In this document: positions 50,743-59,459 of the stretch, in pieces
Numbering within the stretch: position 1 is the first letter of the stretch
Layout of the letters: each line of letters begins with the position of its first letter
Assembly: GCF_007096885.1 (NCBI RefSeq)
Contig: NZ_VJNO01000002.1
Location: 186,001-250,000, forward strand
From: Streptomyces sp. 130
Lineage (GTDB): Bacteria > Actinomycetota > Actinomycetes > Streptomycetales > Streptomycetaceae
DNA: 64,000 nt
Direction: 5' to 3'
Made by a program: the position numbers and the translations under genes
Notes under the pieces: model-generated
The model's database searches: none
What the model saw: only the letters and a program-made list of their open reading frames with translations
What the model was told of the DNA's origin: nothing

Positions 50743-52019
50743 GACCGTCCTCACGGAGCGCGGGGAGCGATGGGCGTCACGGCGTAGCAAGTCGGGCACC
50801 GGGGGGACCATCCCCGCGCGTGCGGGGAGCAGACGGACGTGCCGGAGCTGGTGGCTGAGGTGCAGGGACCATCCCCGCGCGTGCGGGGAGCAGTCATCCA
50901 TGCCATGCGGCGCAGCAGTTCGAGCGGGACCATCCCCGCGCGTGCGGGGAGCAGCTGGCCAACGCCCCGCCGTACTTGCTCGCGTGGGGACCATCCCCGC
51001 GCGTGCGGGGAGCAGCTAGGAGGGCGCGTGCACTTCATCTCGGAGCTGGGACCATCCCCGCGCGTGCGGGAAGCAGCGGGCCTGCTGCACCAGGCCGCCG
51101 ACCACCCCGGGACCATCCCCGCGCGTGCGGGGAGCAGGACGGGAGTGGGGCCGCACCTCCACCCGGTGCGGGACCATCCCCGCGCGTGCGGGGAGCAGAT
51201 CGCGACGGCTGCGCGTGCGGGGAGCGCGACCGGGGGTGTCAGGTGCTCCAGGCGGACGTGGGACCATCCCCGCGCGTGCGGGGAGCGCCCCACCCGCCGT
51301 CGTACGCCCGATGCCTGGCCGGGACCATCCCCGCGCGTGCGGGGAGCGCGACTCCGGCGACGGCCTGTACGCCGTCGGCCTGGGACCATCCCCGCGCGTG
51401 CGGGGAGCGCTGCTGTTCCGGGTCCAGAGCGCCATCGCGATGGGGACCATCCCCGCGCGTGCGGGGAGCGCATGATGCAGACTCCGAGTCTGCATGTCTA
51501 GGGGGGACCATCCCCGCGCGTGCGGGGAGCGCGAGCGCCGCCTGCTGCAGCGCCTCGACCCGTCGGGACCATCCCCGCGCGTGCGGGGAGCGCTGCTCGT
51601 CGTCGTGCAGCTGCTCGTCGTCCTGGGGACCATCCCCGCGCGTGCGGGGAGCGCGGTTCGTCGTCCAGGGTGACGGTCCCGGACGGGGACCATCCCCGCG
51701 CGTGCGGGGAGCGCCCCGGTGGCGATGTGGTGAACGGCGGCGGCGAGGGACCATCCCCGCGCGTGCGGGGAGCACCACCACCTCACCCGGCGCGGCATCC
51801 CGGTCCAGGGACCATCCCCGCGCGTGCGGGAAGCACCTCGCCCTACGCGGGCTCAGCCTCCGCCCGCAGGGACCATCCCCGCGCGTGCGGGAAGCACGAT
51901 GTACAGGTAGCCGTCCAGCAGCCTGGGGTGGGACCATCCCCGCGCGTGCGGGGAGCACAGGCCTTGCTGCTTGAGCGCACGGTACGCGCGGGGACCATCC
52001 CCGCGCGTGCGGGGAGCAC
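50743..52019 (-). CRISPR. CRISPR array 2, type I-E-like, 20 full repeats plus one truncated
   Basis: Full 28-nt cores start at 50805, 50866, 50927, 50988, 51049, 51110, 51171, then 51261, 51322, 51383, 51444, 51505, 51566, 51627, 51687, 51748, 51809, 51870, 51931 and 51992. Between 51171 and 51261 only the 3' half of a repeat (51211-51226, GCGCGTGCGGGGAGCG) remains after a 12-nt spacer remnant. Plus-strand repeat ends fall in three blocks: AGCAG (50805-51198), AGCGC (51211-51714) and AGCAC (51748-52019). A decayed repeat at about 50743-50769 marks the old end. The leader is at 52020 and above. No cas gene is adjacent. Confidence 0.97.
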
Positions 52020-52097
52020 TTTGTGACCTGCGGCTTTATCTCGTGTCGGCGTGATTTCTGACCACTTTCGCTCACTCCGGCATAACCGCCTCAACGC
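52020..52097 (-). promoter_or_regulatory. leader of CRISPR array 2
   Basis: Flank of the newest repeat, similar to the array 1 leader (shared GTGACCTGCG, CTTTA, GACCACTTTC in order). It is AT-richer than its surroundings and ends where a small minus-strand gene stops. Confidence 0.65.
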
Positions 52098-52436
52098 TCA
52101 CACAGCAGGCATACGCGCCCAGCGTAGGCCAACGCCCTCACTTCCGCGTCCCGTTCGCTCCACCTCACCCCGCCCCGGGTCTTCCGCATCCGCCGTCCAC
52201 TCCACCCGGCCGCACCCCTCCCGGCCCAGCGCCACCGCGCGAAGTTCCGCCGTCGAGCGCGCCCCGAGGCCGTTCCCGCGCCACGGTTCACTCACGTACG
52301 TGCGACGTTTCGTGCGGGGCTGGAGCTCCGGGGCTCCGTAGAGGCGTTCGCTGCCCTCGATCAGGTCCGGGCGGGGCGGATGGTCGCGGTCATCGGAGGG
52401 GGCTCCTTCGGGGGCGTGCGCGAGGATGCTGTTCAT
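52098..52436 (-). CDS. hypothetical protein abutting the CRISPR leader
   Basis: A 112-residue protein starting MNSILAHAPEGAPSDDRDHP, with GAGGTGG 6 nt before ATG 52434-52436 and consistent third-position GC. RTYVSEPWRGNGLGARSTAE is the most structured-looking part. It ends at the array 2 leader. No family is recognised; it could be a truncated remnant. It is divergent from the next gene. Confidence 0.5.
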   Translation of the reverse strand: MNSILAHAPEGAPSDDRDHPPRPDLIEGSERLYGAPELQPRTKRRTYVSEPWRGNGLGARSTAELRAVALGREGCGRVEWTADAEDPGRGEVERTGRGSEGVGLRWARMPAV

Positions 52437-52485
52437 GGGATTCCACCTCAACTGCGTACTCACCCTCGACGCACGGGTGTTGCCG

Positions 52486-53376
52486 ATGTACGAGCTCGTG
52501 ATACCCGGCGGTTCCGCCTACGTCCCGCGTACCGGTGAGGGCCCCGGCCTGCCGGTGGGGTGGGTGCTTCCCGCGCCGTGGGAGTTGGAGCACACCGTCG
52601 AAGAGCTCGTCTACGAGCGGGGCGGGCTGACGCCGCACGACGTGCGCGCGTGGCGCGTCGCGGCGGGGGTGCCTGCGGGGCCCGATCCGCTCGACGCGTT
52701 CGATGACGAGGATCTTCTGCTGGGATCGTTTCTCAGCCTCGCCGCGCCCGTGGTCGTGGCCGGCATCGGCGTCCATGCCTACGCGGCCGCCTTCCGCTCG
52801 GGCAGGCTCGTCGCGGCCGGCGGCGTCGACCACGACGAGGGCCGGGCGTTCCGGCTGGCCGACGGCGGCTTCCGGCCCACCGACCCCGCCTCCGCCGACC
52901 CCGTCGCCGAGTGTGCCGGGCACCTCCACGCGGATCTGCGGGCGGCCGACCTCCTCCAGGGCTACCTCCCCCGCAACGCCAACCACGAGGGGCGGCGCCA
53001 CCGCGAGGTGTGCTCCGGGCCGGTGCCGTACGGGCGCTCCGGCCGGCGGTCCCACTTCCCGGTGCTGAGCCGGGCCCGGCCACCCGGCGCGCCGGCCCCC
53101 GGCGCGATGGCCCCCGGCACTCGGGTCGTCGTCGTACGCGACGCGGACTGGGACGGCCCCTGGCAGGCTGTCGAGTTCACCGGGACGGTCGATGCCGCGA
53201 TTGCCCCCGAGCCCAACGCCCATCCCCAGGCACTCGACGGCGAGTTGGTGTACATGGTCGCCTTTGACTCGCCGCAGTACACCAGCGACGGGGACGGGCC
53301 CTTCCGCAAGGCCCAGGTCTGGGGGCGGTATCTCAGGGGTGAGCCCGGGCCTGGTCCGCGTAAGGTGCCCGGATGA
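52486..53376 (+). CDS. conserved hypothetical protein with C-terminal SH3-like beta domain
   Basis: A protein of about 296 residues. The N-terminal part (MYELVIPGGSAYVPRTGEGP, ELEHTVEELVYERGGLTPHD) is unfamiliar; the C-terminal ~100 residues (GTRVVVVRDADWDGPWQAVE, GELVYMVAFDSPQYTSDGDG) read like the SH3-like barrel of nitrile-hydratase beta-type proteins. The start at ATG 52486 is chosen because an ATG at 52435 would overlap the divergent gene's start. Its stop overlaps the next ATG by 4 bp. The function is unknown. Confidence 0.6.
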   Translation: MYELVIPGGSAYVPRTGEGPGLPVGWVLPAPWELEHTVEELVYERGGLTPHDVRAWRVAAGVPAGPDPLDAFDDEDLLLGSFLSLAAPVVVAGIGVHAYAAAFRSGRLVAAGGVDHDEGRAFRLADGGFRPTDPASADPVAECAGHLHADLRAADLLQGYLPRNANHEGRRHREVCSGPVPYGRSGRRSHFPVLSRARPPGAPAPGAMAPGTRVVVVRDADWDGPWQAVEFTGTVDAAIAPEPNAHPQALDGELVYMVAFDSPQYTSDGDGPFRKAQVWGRYLRGEPGPGPRKVPG

Positions 53377-54335
53377 TCACCGTTCCCGAGGAGTTCGCGC
53401 GGACCACCATCGCGCGCGAAGGAGCCACCGGGGCGAAGTGGATCGCCGAACTGCCCGGCATCGTCTCGGGCTTGGCCGACGACTGGCGCTGCACGCCCGA
53501 CGGCGACGTCATGCACGGCGGCGTCGGGGTCATCCTCCCCGTACGCCGCGACGGCACGCCCCCCGCCGTGCTCAAGGTCTCCTTCCCGCATCCCGGCAAC
53601 GACCACGAGCCCGACGCCTTCGCCGCCTGGGGCGGGCGCGGGGCCGTCGCGCTGTACGAGCGGGACGACGTCCGGTACGCGATGCTGCTGGAGCGGGTCT
53701 CGCCGGTGACGCTCGCCGAGGCGGTCGACGGGGACGAGGTGGTGGCCGTCGCCGCGCGGCTCGGGCGGCGGCTCGCCGTGCCCGCGCCCACCGGGCTGCC
53801 CCGGCTCAGCGAGCGGGCCGGGGAGTGGGAGGACGGGCTGCGCGGGGACGACGCCGAGTTCGCGCACGCCCTGCCGCGCCCCGTCATCGGCGCCGCGCTC
53901 GCCACCGTAAGGGAGTTGGGGCGTGCTCAGCCCGGCACGCTCGTCCACGGCGACCTGCACGGGCGGAACATCCTGCGGGCCGGGCGCGAGCCGTGGCTCG
54001 CCGTCGATCCCAAGGGGTACGTGGGTGATCCGGCGTACGACGTCGGGGCACTGATGAAGTCCCGCGCCTACGCCCTCGCGAAGGCCGAACCTGGCGCCCA
54101 CGACCTCCGCCGCGCCGCCCACCGCATCGTGGACGTCTTCGCGGACGCCGCCGGGCTGGAACGTGAACGGGTGCGGCGGTGGGCGCAGTTGCACGCCGTG
54201 CAGGCGGCGTTCTGGGCCCGGCGGCACGGGTTCCGGGTCGCCAGGGGCGGGCCCGAGCTGGAGTGGATCACCGCCTTCGCGGACCGGCTGGCGGAATCGC
54301 TGACCGAGCCCTCCGCCGGGCCTTCGGCGCGCTGA
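53373..54335 (+). CDS. APH(6)-like aminoglycoside/hydroxyurea kinase family protein
   Basis: A 320-residue kinase. PAVLKVSFPHPGNDHEPDAF is the ATP lobe, LVHGDLHGRNILRAGREPWL the catalytic loop, and AVDPKGYVGDPAYDVGALMK the characteristic block of the APH(6)/hydroxyurea phosphotransferase family. The ATG overlaps the previous stop (ATGA), but TAAGGT also lies 6 nt upstream, so it may have its own leaderless promoter too. The true substrate is unknown; resistance is possible but unproven. Confidence 0.8.
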   Translation: MITVPEEFARTTIAREGATGAKWIAELPGIVSGLADDWRCTPDGDVMHGGVGVILPVRRDGTPPAVLKVSFPHPGNDHEPDAFAAWGGRGAVALYERDDVRYAMLLERVSPVTLAEAVDGDEVVAVAARLGRRLAVPAPTGLPRLSERAGEWEDGLRGDDAEFAHALPRPVIGAALATVRELGRAQPGTLVHGDLHGRNILRAGREPWLAVDPKGYVGDPAYDVGALMKSRAYALAKAEPGAHDLRRAAHRIVDVFADAAGLERERVRRWAQLHAVQAAFWARRHGFRVARGGPELEWITAFADRLAESLTEPSAGPSAR

Positions 54336-54396
54336 ACCGCTCGAAGCCGTCGCGGCCTCACGAAACCGGGCCGTCGATCGTCGGGCTCGAAGAGCG

Positions 54397-54419
54397 GGCC
54401 GCCCCTCCTCGGGGCGGCC
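54397..54419 (+). terminator. stem-loop after kinase gene
   Basis: GGCCGCCCC / GGGGCGGCC, a 9-bp stem with a 5-nt loop, 61 bp after the kinase stop. Confidence 0.6.
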
Positions 54420-54452
54420 GGCGGCCCTTCCCTCGGAGCGGAGAAAAGAAGC

Positions 54453-54809
54453 GTGCGCACCGCATATCTCACGGTCACCGTCCTCGGCGTCCTCTTCAAC
54501 GGCGCCGCCGCCTGACCTACCTCATCGGCCACGAATACCCCAAGACCCAGGCCGATATGAAGGGCATCCCCCGCAGATACGTCCCATGGCTCGGGATGTG
54601 CCTGGCCGCGGGCACCCTGGGACTGCTCGCCGGGTTCGCCGTGCCCGCGCTCGGCACGCTCGCCGCGTGCGGGCTCATCCTCTTACTTCATCGGCGCGAT
54701 CATCGCCCACCTGCGGGTGGGCTCCCACGACATCGTCGGCGGGATCGTGTTCCTGGCGACGGCGGTCGCCGCTCCGACCCTGGGCGTGCGGTACCACGGG
54801 GCCTGGTGA
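54453..54809 (+). pseudogene. DoxX-like membrane protein, two frameshifts
   Basis: Three pieces in successive frames make one DoxX-family protein of about 118 residues: VRTAYLTVTVLGVLFNGAAA, then LTYLIGHEYPKTQADMKGIP and a membrane stretch WLGMCLAAGTLGLLAGFAVP, then YFIGAIIAHLRVGSHDIVGG with FLATAVAAPTLGVRYHGAW and a stop. A single C appears lost in the GCC run near 54512, and an extra T is present near 54683, which restores the frame. As read, translation would stop after about 20 codons. Either a recent pseudogene or two sequence errors. Confidence 0.75.
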
Positions 54810-54818
54810 GCGGGCCCC

Positions 54819-55412
54819 CTACATGCGCGTGGTGAGGTCGTCGTCCGTGATCGGCCGGACCACCCGGCACGGCGTACCGACCGCGACGCTCATCGGAGGA
54901 ATGTCGCGGCTCACGACGCTGCCCGCGCCGATGACCGAGCCGTAGCCGATGCGGACGCCCGGCAGGACCACCACGTTGCTGCCGATCCACACCTTGTCCT
55001 CGATGACGATCGGCTCCGAGAAGCGGCCGAAATCCGCCCGGCGCGCGGGGTGCACCGGGTGGCCCGTCGTCGTCAGGGTCACGCTCGGGGCGATCATGAC
55101 GTCGTCGCCGATGCGGATCTCCACATCGTCCACGAACGTCAGGTTCACGTTGCCGAAGAAGTCGTCGCCGATGTGGACGTTGCTGCCGAACGCGGCGTGG
55201 AACGGCGCCTGGAGGACCGTGCGTTCGCCCACCGAGGCGAAGATCTCGGTCAGCAGCGCACGCCGCCTCCGCGTGTCGCCCGGGGGCGTCCGGTTGTACG
55301 CGAAGATCTCGTCCGCGCGGCGGGCCGGGGCCAGGAAGGCCGCCTCGGTCTCCGTGTAGACGAGCCCCTTCGCGATGCGGGCCCGTATCTCGTTCCGGTT
55401 GGTTTCAGCCAT
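54819..55412 (-). CDS. maltose/galactoside O-acetyltransferase-like hexapeptide enzyme
   Basis: A 197-residue acetyl-CoA-dependent enzyme of the left-handed beta-helix family. The N-terminal MAC block is EIRARIAKGLVYTETEAAFL; hexapeptide repeats run from FGSNVHIGDDFFGNVNLTFV to GVRIGYGSVIGAGSVVSRDI, with the catalytic His in TTTGHPVHPARRADF. The start is ATG 55410-55412, overlapping the sigma-factor gene by 8 bp. It probably acetylates a sugar; which one is unknown. Confidence 0.87.
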   Translation of the reverse strand: MAETNRNEIRARIAKGLVYTETEAAFLAPARRADEIFAYNRTPPGDTRRRRALLTEIFASVGERTVLQAPFHAAFGSNVHIGDDFFGNVNLTFVDDVEIRIGDDVMIAPSVTLTTTGHPVHPARRADFGRFSEPIVIEDKVWIGSNVVVLPGVRIGYGSVIGAGSVVSRDIPPMSVAVGTPCRVVRPITDDDLTTRM

Positions 55413-56832
55413 CGTGCGGTGTTCCCTTCGTCGGGTGCCCCAGGCCGGTGAGCCGGAGCGCGTATTGCGCGGCGATCGCCTCATTGGGCGCCGCCGCCCT
55501 CGCGGCCTCGTACATCCGCGCCGCCTCCTCCGTACGGCCGAGGCGGTGCAGCGCGTCCGCCCGGACGGCGGGGAGGGCGTGGTGGCCGGCGAGTTCCTTC
55601 GGTGTGCCCAGCGCGTCGACGGCCGCCAGCTGGGCCCGCGGTCCGTCCCGCATGCCCACGGCCACCGCGCGGTTGAGGGCCACGACCGGGTTGGCGCGCA
55701 GGGCGAGGAGGCGGTCGTACAGCGCCACGACGGCCGCCCAGTCGGTGGCGGCGGCGTCCGGTGCCAGGGCGTGCTGGGCCGCGATCGCCGCCTGGAGCGC
55801 GTAGGGACCGCCCGCCACGAGCGCCTCGCGGGCCAGCGCGGCGCCCTCGGTGATCAGCGCGCGGTCCCACAGCGAGCGGTCCTGGTGCTCCAGCCTGACC
55901 AGGCCGCCGACCGCGTCGAGCCGGGCGGCGCGGCGGGAGTGCTGGAGCAGGAGCAGGGCCAGCAGGCCACGGGCCTCCGGCTCGTCCGGAGCCTCGGCCA
56001 CCACGAGGCGGGCCAGGCGGACGGCCTCCTCGGCCGGCTGGTCGCGGAGGGTGCTGCCGTCGCTGGGCGCGTACCCCTCGGTGAAGATCAGGTAGAGCAC
56101 GGCCAGGACCCCGCCGAGGCGTTCGGCGCGTGCGCCGGGCGGCGGTACGCGGTACGGGATGCCTGCGGCGGCGATCTTCCGCTTGGCACGCAGGACGCGC
56201 TGCGACACGGTGTCCTCGCCGACCAGGAACGCGCGGGCGATCTCGCGCGTGGTGAGGCCGCCGACCGCGCGCAGGGTGAGGGCCACCCGGGCTTCGAGCG
56301 GGAGCGCGGGGTGGCAGCAGGTGAAGATCAGCCTCAGCCGCTCGTCGCCGGGCGGCGCCGGTTCGTACGCCTCCTGCAGCGCCGCCGCTTCGGCGATCTT
56401 GTCGCGCTCCGTCGTACGGCGGCGCAGGACGTCCACGGCGCGGCGCCGGGCGGCCGTCACCAGCCACGCCCCCGGGCTGCGCGGCACGCCGTCGCGCTCC
56501 CAGGCCGGCAGGGCGCGGGCGAACGCGTCCTGCGCGCAGTCCTCGGCCAGCTCCCAGTCACCGGTGAGGCGGACGAGCGTGCCGAACACGGCGCCCCACT
56601 CGGCCCGGTGGGCGGCGGCGAGGGCCGCACGGACGGCCGCCGGGGCGGTGTCACCGGAGGCCCCCGCCGCCGCCCCCGTCCCACCGGAGGCCCCTGCCCC
56701 CTCCGCCGCCGCGCCAGCGGAGGTCCCCGCCGCCCCAACGGCCGCACGGACGGCCGCCGCCGGGGCGGTGCCACCGCCAACCCCGGCCCCCACCGGCCCC
56801 GTCCCACCAGAGCCCCCCGCCCCCGCACTCAT
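55405..56832 (-). CDS. ECF sigma factor with C-terminal extension (ECF42-like)
   Basis: A 475-residue sigma-70 family protein. Region 2 is EDCAQDAFARALPAWERDGV and WLVTAARRRAVDVLRRRTTE, region 4 is RVALTLRAVGGLTTREIARA then FLVGEDTVSQRVLRAKRKI, and a long C-terminal TPR-like domain (DUF6596-type; ADALHRLGRTEEAARMYEAA) follows. About 65 N-terminal residues are Ala/Gly low complexity with an internal duplication. It overlaps the YCII gene (ATGA), the arrangement that defines the ECF42 group, so they probably regulate as a pair without an anti-sigma factor. Confidence 0.85.
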   Translation of the reverse strand: MSAGAGGSGGTGPVGAGVGGGTAPAAAVRAAVGAAGTSAGAAAEGAGASGGTGAAAGASGDTAPAAVRAALAAAHRAEWGAVFGTLVRLTGDWELAEDCAQDAFARALPAWERDGVPRSPGAWLVTAARRRAVDVLRRRTTERDKIAEAAALQEAYEPAPPGDERLRLIFTCCHPALPLEARVALTLRAVGGLTTREIARAFLVGEDTVSQRVLRAKRKIAAAGIPYRVPPPGARAERLGGVLAVLYLIFTEGYAPSDGSTLRDQPAEEAVRLARLVVAEAPDEPEARGLLALLLLQHSRRAARLDAVGGLVRLEHQDRSLWDRALITEGAALAREALVAGGPYALQAAIAAQHALAPDAAATDWAAVVALYDRLLALRANPVVALNRAVAVGMRDGPRAQLAAVDALGTPKELAGHHALPAVRADALHRLGRTEEAARMYEAARAAAPNEAIAAQYALRLTGLGHPTKGTPHDG

Positions 56833-57530
56833 CCGAGGTCCTGCCAGAACTCCCGCAGTTCCACCAGCCCCGACCGGGCCATCGGGCACCGCCCCACGTA
56901 CTCCAGCGCCTGCTCCCGGTCCCCGTCGACGAAGACGATGCCCGTGACCCACTCCGGCACGTCCGCGTACGCCCCGTCCGCGATCAGGAGTTCGCCCCCG
57001 CGCCGCCGTACGAGCGTGGCGTCCTCGACCGGGCTCAGGTGCTCGCCGCCCAGGTAGCGGCCGGACGCCAGGCCGTCCCGTACCCATGCGGCCACCTCGG
57101 CCGGGTCCGGGGTGTACGGCGGCGCGGCCGGGTCGGTCCGCATGAGGGCGAGGAAGCGGGACGCGGGGGCGTCGCCCTCGTGCGGGACGTTGTCCGTGCC
57201 CGGGCCGTGGTCGATCGGCGCGACGGGGCGGACCTCGATGCGGCCGGCGGTCGCCATCGGGTGCGAGGCGGCGACCTCGATCGCCTCGTCCAGGTCAGCG
57301 GCCTCCAGGAGGTCGTACCCGGCGATCCACTCGGCCGTCTCGGCGAACGGGCCGTCGGTGACCAGGATGTCGCTCCCGCGGACCCGGACCGTGCTCGTCT
57401 CCTCGACGGGCTTGAGCGGCATGCCCTCCAGCCGGACGCCCCGGCCGTTCCACTTCTCGGCCCACGCCTGCGGGTTCTCGTCGGCGGGCTCCCCGGCGGG
57501 GTCCGTGGCGATGAACAACACGTACTTCAT
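56829..57530 (-). CDS. tandem YCII (DGPF) domain protein, partner of the ECF sigma factor
   Basis: A 233-residue protein made of two YCII domains. The first has MKYVLFIATDPAGE, RVRGSDILVTDGPFAETAEW then IAGYDLLEAADLDEA; the second has SRFLALMRTDPAAPPYTPDP, RGGELLIADGAYADVPEWVT and GIVFVDGDREQALEYVGRCP. The DGPF motif is DGPF in the first and DGAY in the second, suggesting one copy diverged. It is upstream of and overlaps the sigma factor gene. Confidence 0.85.
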   Translation of the reverse strand: MKYVLFIATDPAGEPADENPQAWAEKWNGRGVRLEGMPLKPVEETSTVRVRGSDILVTDGPFAETAEWIAGYDLLEAADLDEAIEVAASHPMATAGRIEVRPVAPIDHGPGTDNVPHEGDAPASRFLALMRTDPAAPPYTPDPAEVAAWVRDGLASGRYLGGEHLSPVEDATLVRRRGGELLIADGAYADVPEWVTGIVFVDGDREQALEYVGRCPMARSGLVELREFWQDLG

Positions 57531-57696
57531 GAGCGTTCTCCTTGCTGCCGTGCCGAACGTTTCATGAGGACGACGAACGGTGTCCGCCGAATCCGACAGT
57601 CCGATGAGAAAAAGTTCGAAGCCGGCCTCCGCCTACCGGATTCGTCCGATCTATTGACGTGCCCCTGACCGAATGGCTTCATGGGTTCGCGTGGGG

Positions 57697-57710
57697 GGGG
57701 CGCGCTCCCA
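57697..57710. promoter_or_regulatory. CebR-like operator upstream of mannanase
   Basis: GGGGCGCGCTCCCA matches 12 of 14 positions of the palindrome TGGGAGCGCTCCCA bound by CebR-type LacI regulators of plant-polysaccharide genes, 41 bp before the GTG start. Part of a longer G-rich run, so the match could be fortuitous. Confidence 0.4.
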
Positions 57711-57751
57711 CACACCGACGGTCCGTCCCCTCCTCCCCCTCTGGAGCCGCA

Positions 57752-59407
57752 GTGAGAACAGCGAGACATCCGGCACAGCGCCCCGCCGCCGTCATCCTCA
57801 CCGTCCTGGCCACCCTCCTCGGGTTCCTCTCCCTCGGCGCCCTCGCCCCCGCGCGGGCCGCCACCGCCGCCGGAACCGGGCTGCACATCAGCGACGGCCG
57901 GCTGGTCGAGGGCAACGGCAACGACTTCATCATGCGCGGCGTCAACCACGCGCACACCTGGTACCCCGGCGAAACCCAGTCCCTGGCCGACATCAAGGCG
58001 ACCGGTGCCAACACCGTCCGCGTGGTGCTGTCCGACGGCTACCGCTGGAGCAGGAACGGGCCGGACGACGTCGCCGCCGTCATCGCCGACTGCAAGGCGA
58101 ACCGGCTCATCTGCGTGCTGGAGGTGCACGACACCACCGGATACGGCGAGGACTCCGCCGCCGGCACGCTGGACCACGCGGCCGACTACTGGATCTCCCT
58201 GAAGGACGTCCTCCAGGGCCAGGAGGACTACGTCGTCATCAACATCGGCAACGAGCCCTGGGGCAACACCGATCCGGCCGGCTGGACCGCCCCCACCACC
58301 GCCGCGATCAAGAAGCTGCGCGCCGCCGGGTTCGCGCACACGATCATGGTGGACGCGCCCAACTGGGGCCAGGACTGGCAGAACGTCATGCGGGACAACG
58401 CGCAGGCGGTGTACGACGCCGACACCACGGGCAATCTGCTGTTCTCGATCCACATGTACAGCGTCTACAACACCGCCCAGAAGGTCACCGACTATCTGAA
58501 CGCCTTCGTGGACGCCGGACTGCCCCTGGTCATCGGCGAGTTCGGCGGACCCGCCGACCAGTACGGGGACCCGGACGAGGACACCATGATGTCCGAGGCG
58601 CAGCGGCTCGGGCTCGGCTGGATCGCCTGGTCGTGGAGCGGCAACACCGACCCGATCCTCGACCTGGCCATCGGCTTCGACCCGGCGCGGCTCAGCTCCT
58701 GGGGCGAGCGGATCTTCCACGGCGCGGACGGCATCGCGGAGACCTCCGTCGAGGCCACGGTCTACGGCGGTCCCGCCGAGGAGGACACCGAGGCGCCGAC
58801 CGCCCCGGGCACCCCGGCCGCCTCCGCCGTGACCGCCACCTCGGCCGCGCTGACCTGGGCCGCGTCCTCGGACAACGTTGCCGTCGCGGGCTACGACGTG
58901 GTCCGCGTCAGCGGCGGTACGGAGACCAAGGTCGCCTCCTCCGCCACGCCGGGCGTGACGGTCACGGGCCTGAGCGCCGACACCGCGTACTCCTTCGCGG
59001 TCTACGCGCGGGACGCGGCCGGCAACCGGTCGGCGCGCTCGGCCGCCGTGAGCGTGACCACGGACGAGGGCCCGGCCACCCCGGCGGGCAGCTGCTCGGT
59101 CGGGTACAAGGTGGTCGGCCAGTGGCCGGGCGGCTTCCAGGGCGAGATCACCATCCGCAACACGGGCACCGCCGCGATCGACGGCTGGACGCTCGGGTTC
59201 GCCTTCGCCAACGGGCAGACCGTCACCAACATGTGGGGCGGGACGCCCACGCAGTCCGGCGGTTCGGTGAGCGTCGCGGCGGCCTCGTACACCTCCACGA
59301 TCGCCCCGAACTCCTCGGTGACCGTGGGCTTCACGGGCAGCCAGAGCGGTACGAACGCCGCCCCGGCCGCCTTCACCCTCAACGGCGCGGCCTGCGCCGC
59401 CGCGTGA
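57752..59407 (+). CDS. secreted GH5 beta-mannanase with FnIII and CBM2
   Basis: A 551-residue extracellular glycoside hydrolase. A signal peptide (AAVILTVLATLLGFLSLGAL to ARA) leads to a GH5 domain (about 40-340): GLHISDGRLVEGNGNDFIMR, the acid/base Glu in VVINIGNEPWGN (~166) and the nucleophile Glu in PLVIGEFGGPADQYG (~262). The pattern is that of GH5 subfamily 8, which are beta-1,4-mannanases. A fibronectin III domain (~350-435) and a C-terminal CBM2 (SCSVGYKVVGQWPGGFQGEI, WTLGFAFANGQTVTNMWGG) that binds cellulose follow. GTG 57752 has GGAG 5 nt upstream. Confidence 0.9.
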   Translation: MRTARHPAQRPAAVILTVLATLLGFLSLGALAPARAATAAGTGLHISDGRLVEGNGNDFIMRGVNHAHTWYPGETQSLADIKATGANTVRVVLSDGYRWSRNGPDDVAAVIADCKANRLICVLEVHDTTGYGEDSAAGTLDHAADYWISLKDVLQGQEDYVVINIGNEPWGNTDPAGWTAPTTAAIKKLRAAGFAHTIMVDAPNWGQDWQNVMRDNAQAVYDADTTGNLLFSIHMYSVYNTAQKVTDYLNAFVDAGLPLVIGEFGGPADQYGDPDEDTMMSEAQRLGLGWIAWSWSGNTDPILDLAIGFDPARLSSWGERIFHGADGIAETSVEATVYGGPAEEDTEAPTAPGTPAASAVTATSAALTWAASSDNVAVAGYDVVRVSGGTETKVASSATPGVTVTGLSADTAYSFAVYARDAAGNRSARSAAVSVTTDEGPATPAGSCSVGYKVVGQWPGGFQGEITIRNTGTAAIDGWTLGFAFANGQTVTNMWGGTPTQSGGSVSVAAASYTSTIAPNSSVTVGFTGSQSGTNAAPAAFTLNGAACAAA

Positions 59408-59413
59408 CGCGGC

Positions 59414-59450
59414 ACCGGCCGGCGGGGGCTCGCCGCTCCCGCCGGCCGGT
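59414..59450. terminator. bidirectional terminator
   Basis: A perfect 13-bp stem ACCGGCCGGCGGG / CCCGCCGGCCGGT with an 11-nt loop between convergent genes. Confidence 0.8.
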
Positions 59451-59459
59451 CTCGCCGAC

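Noticed and set aside
55375..57057. Long plus-strand frame opposite the sigma factor
   Set aside because: Shadow frame; the minus strand has sigma region 2 and 4 motifs.
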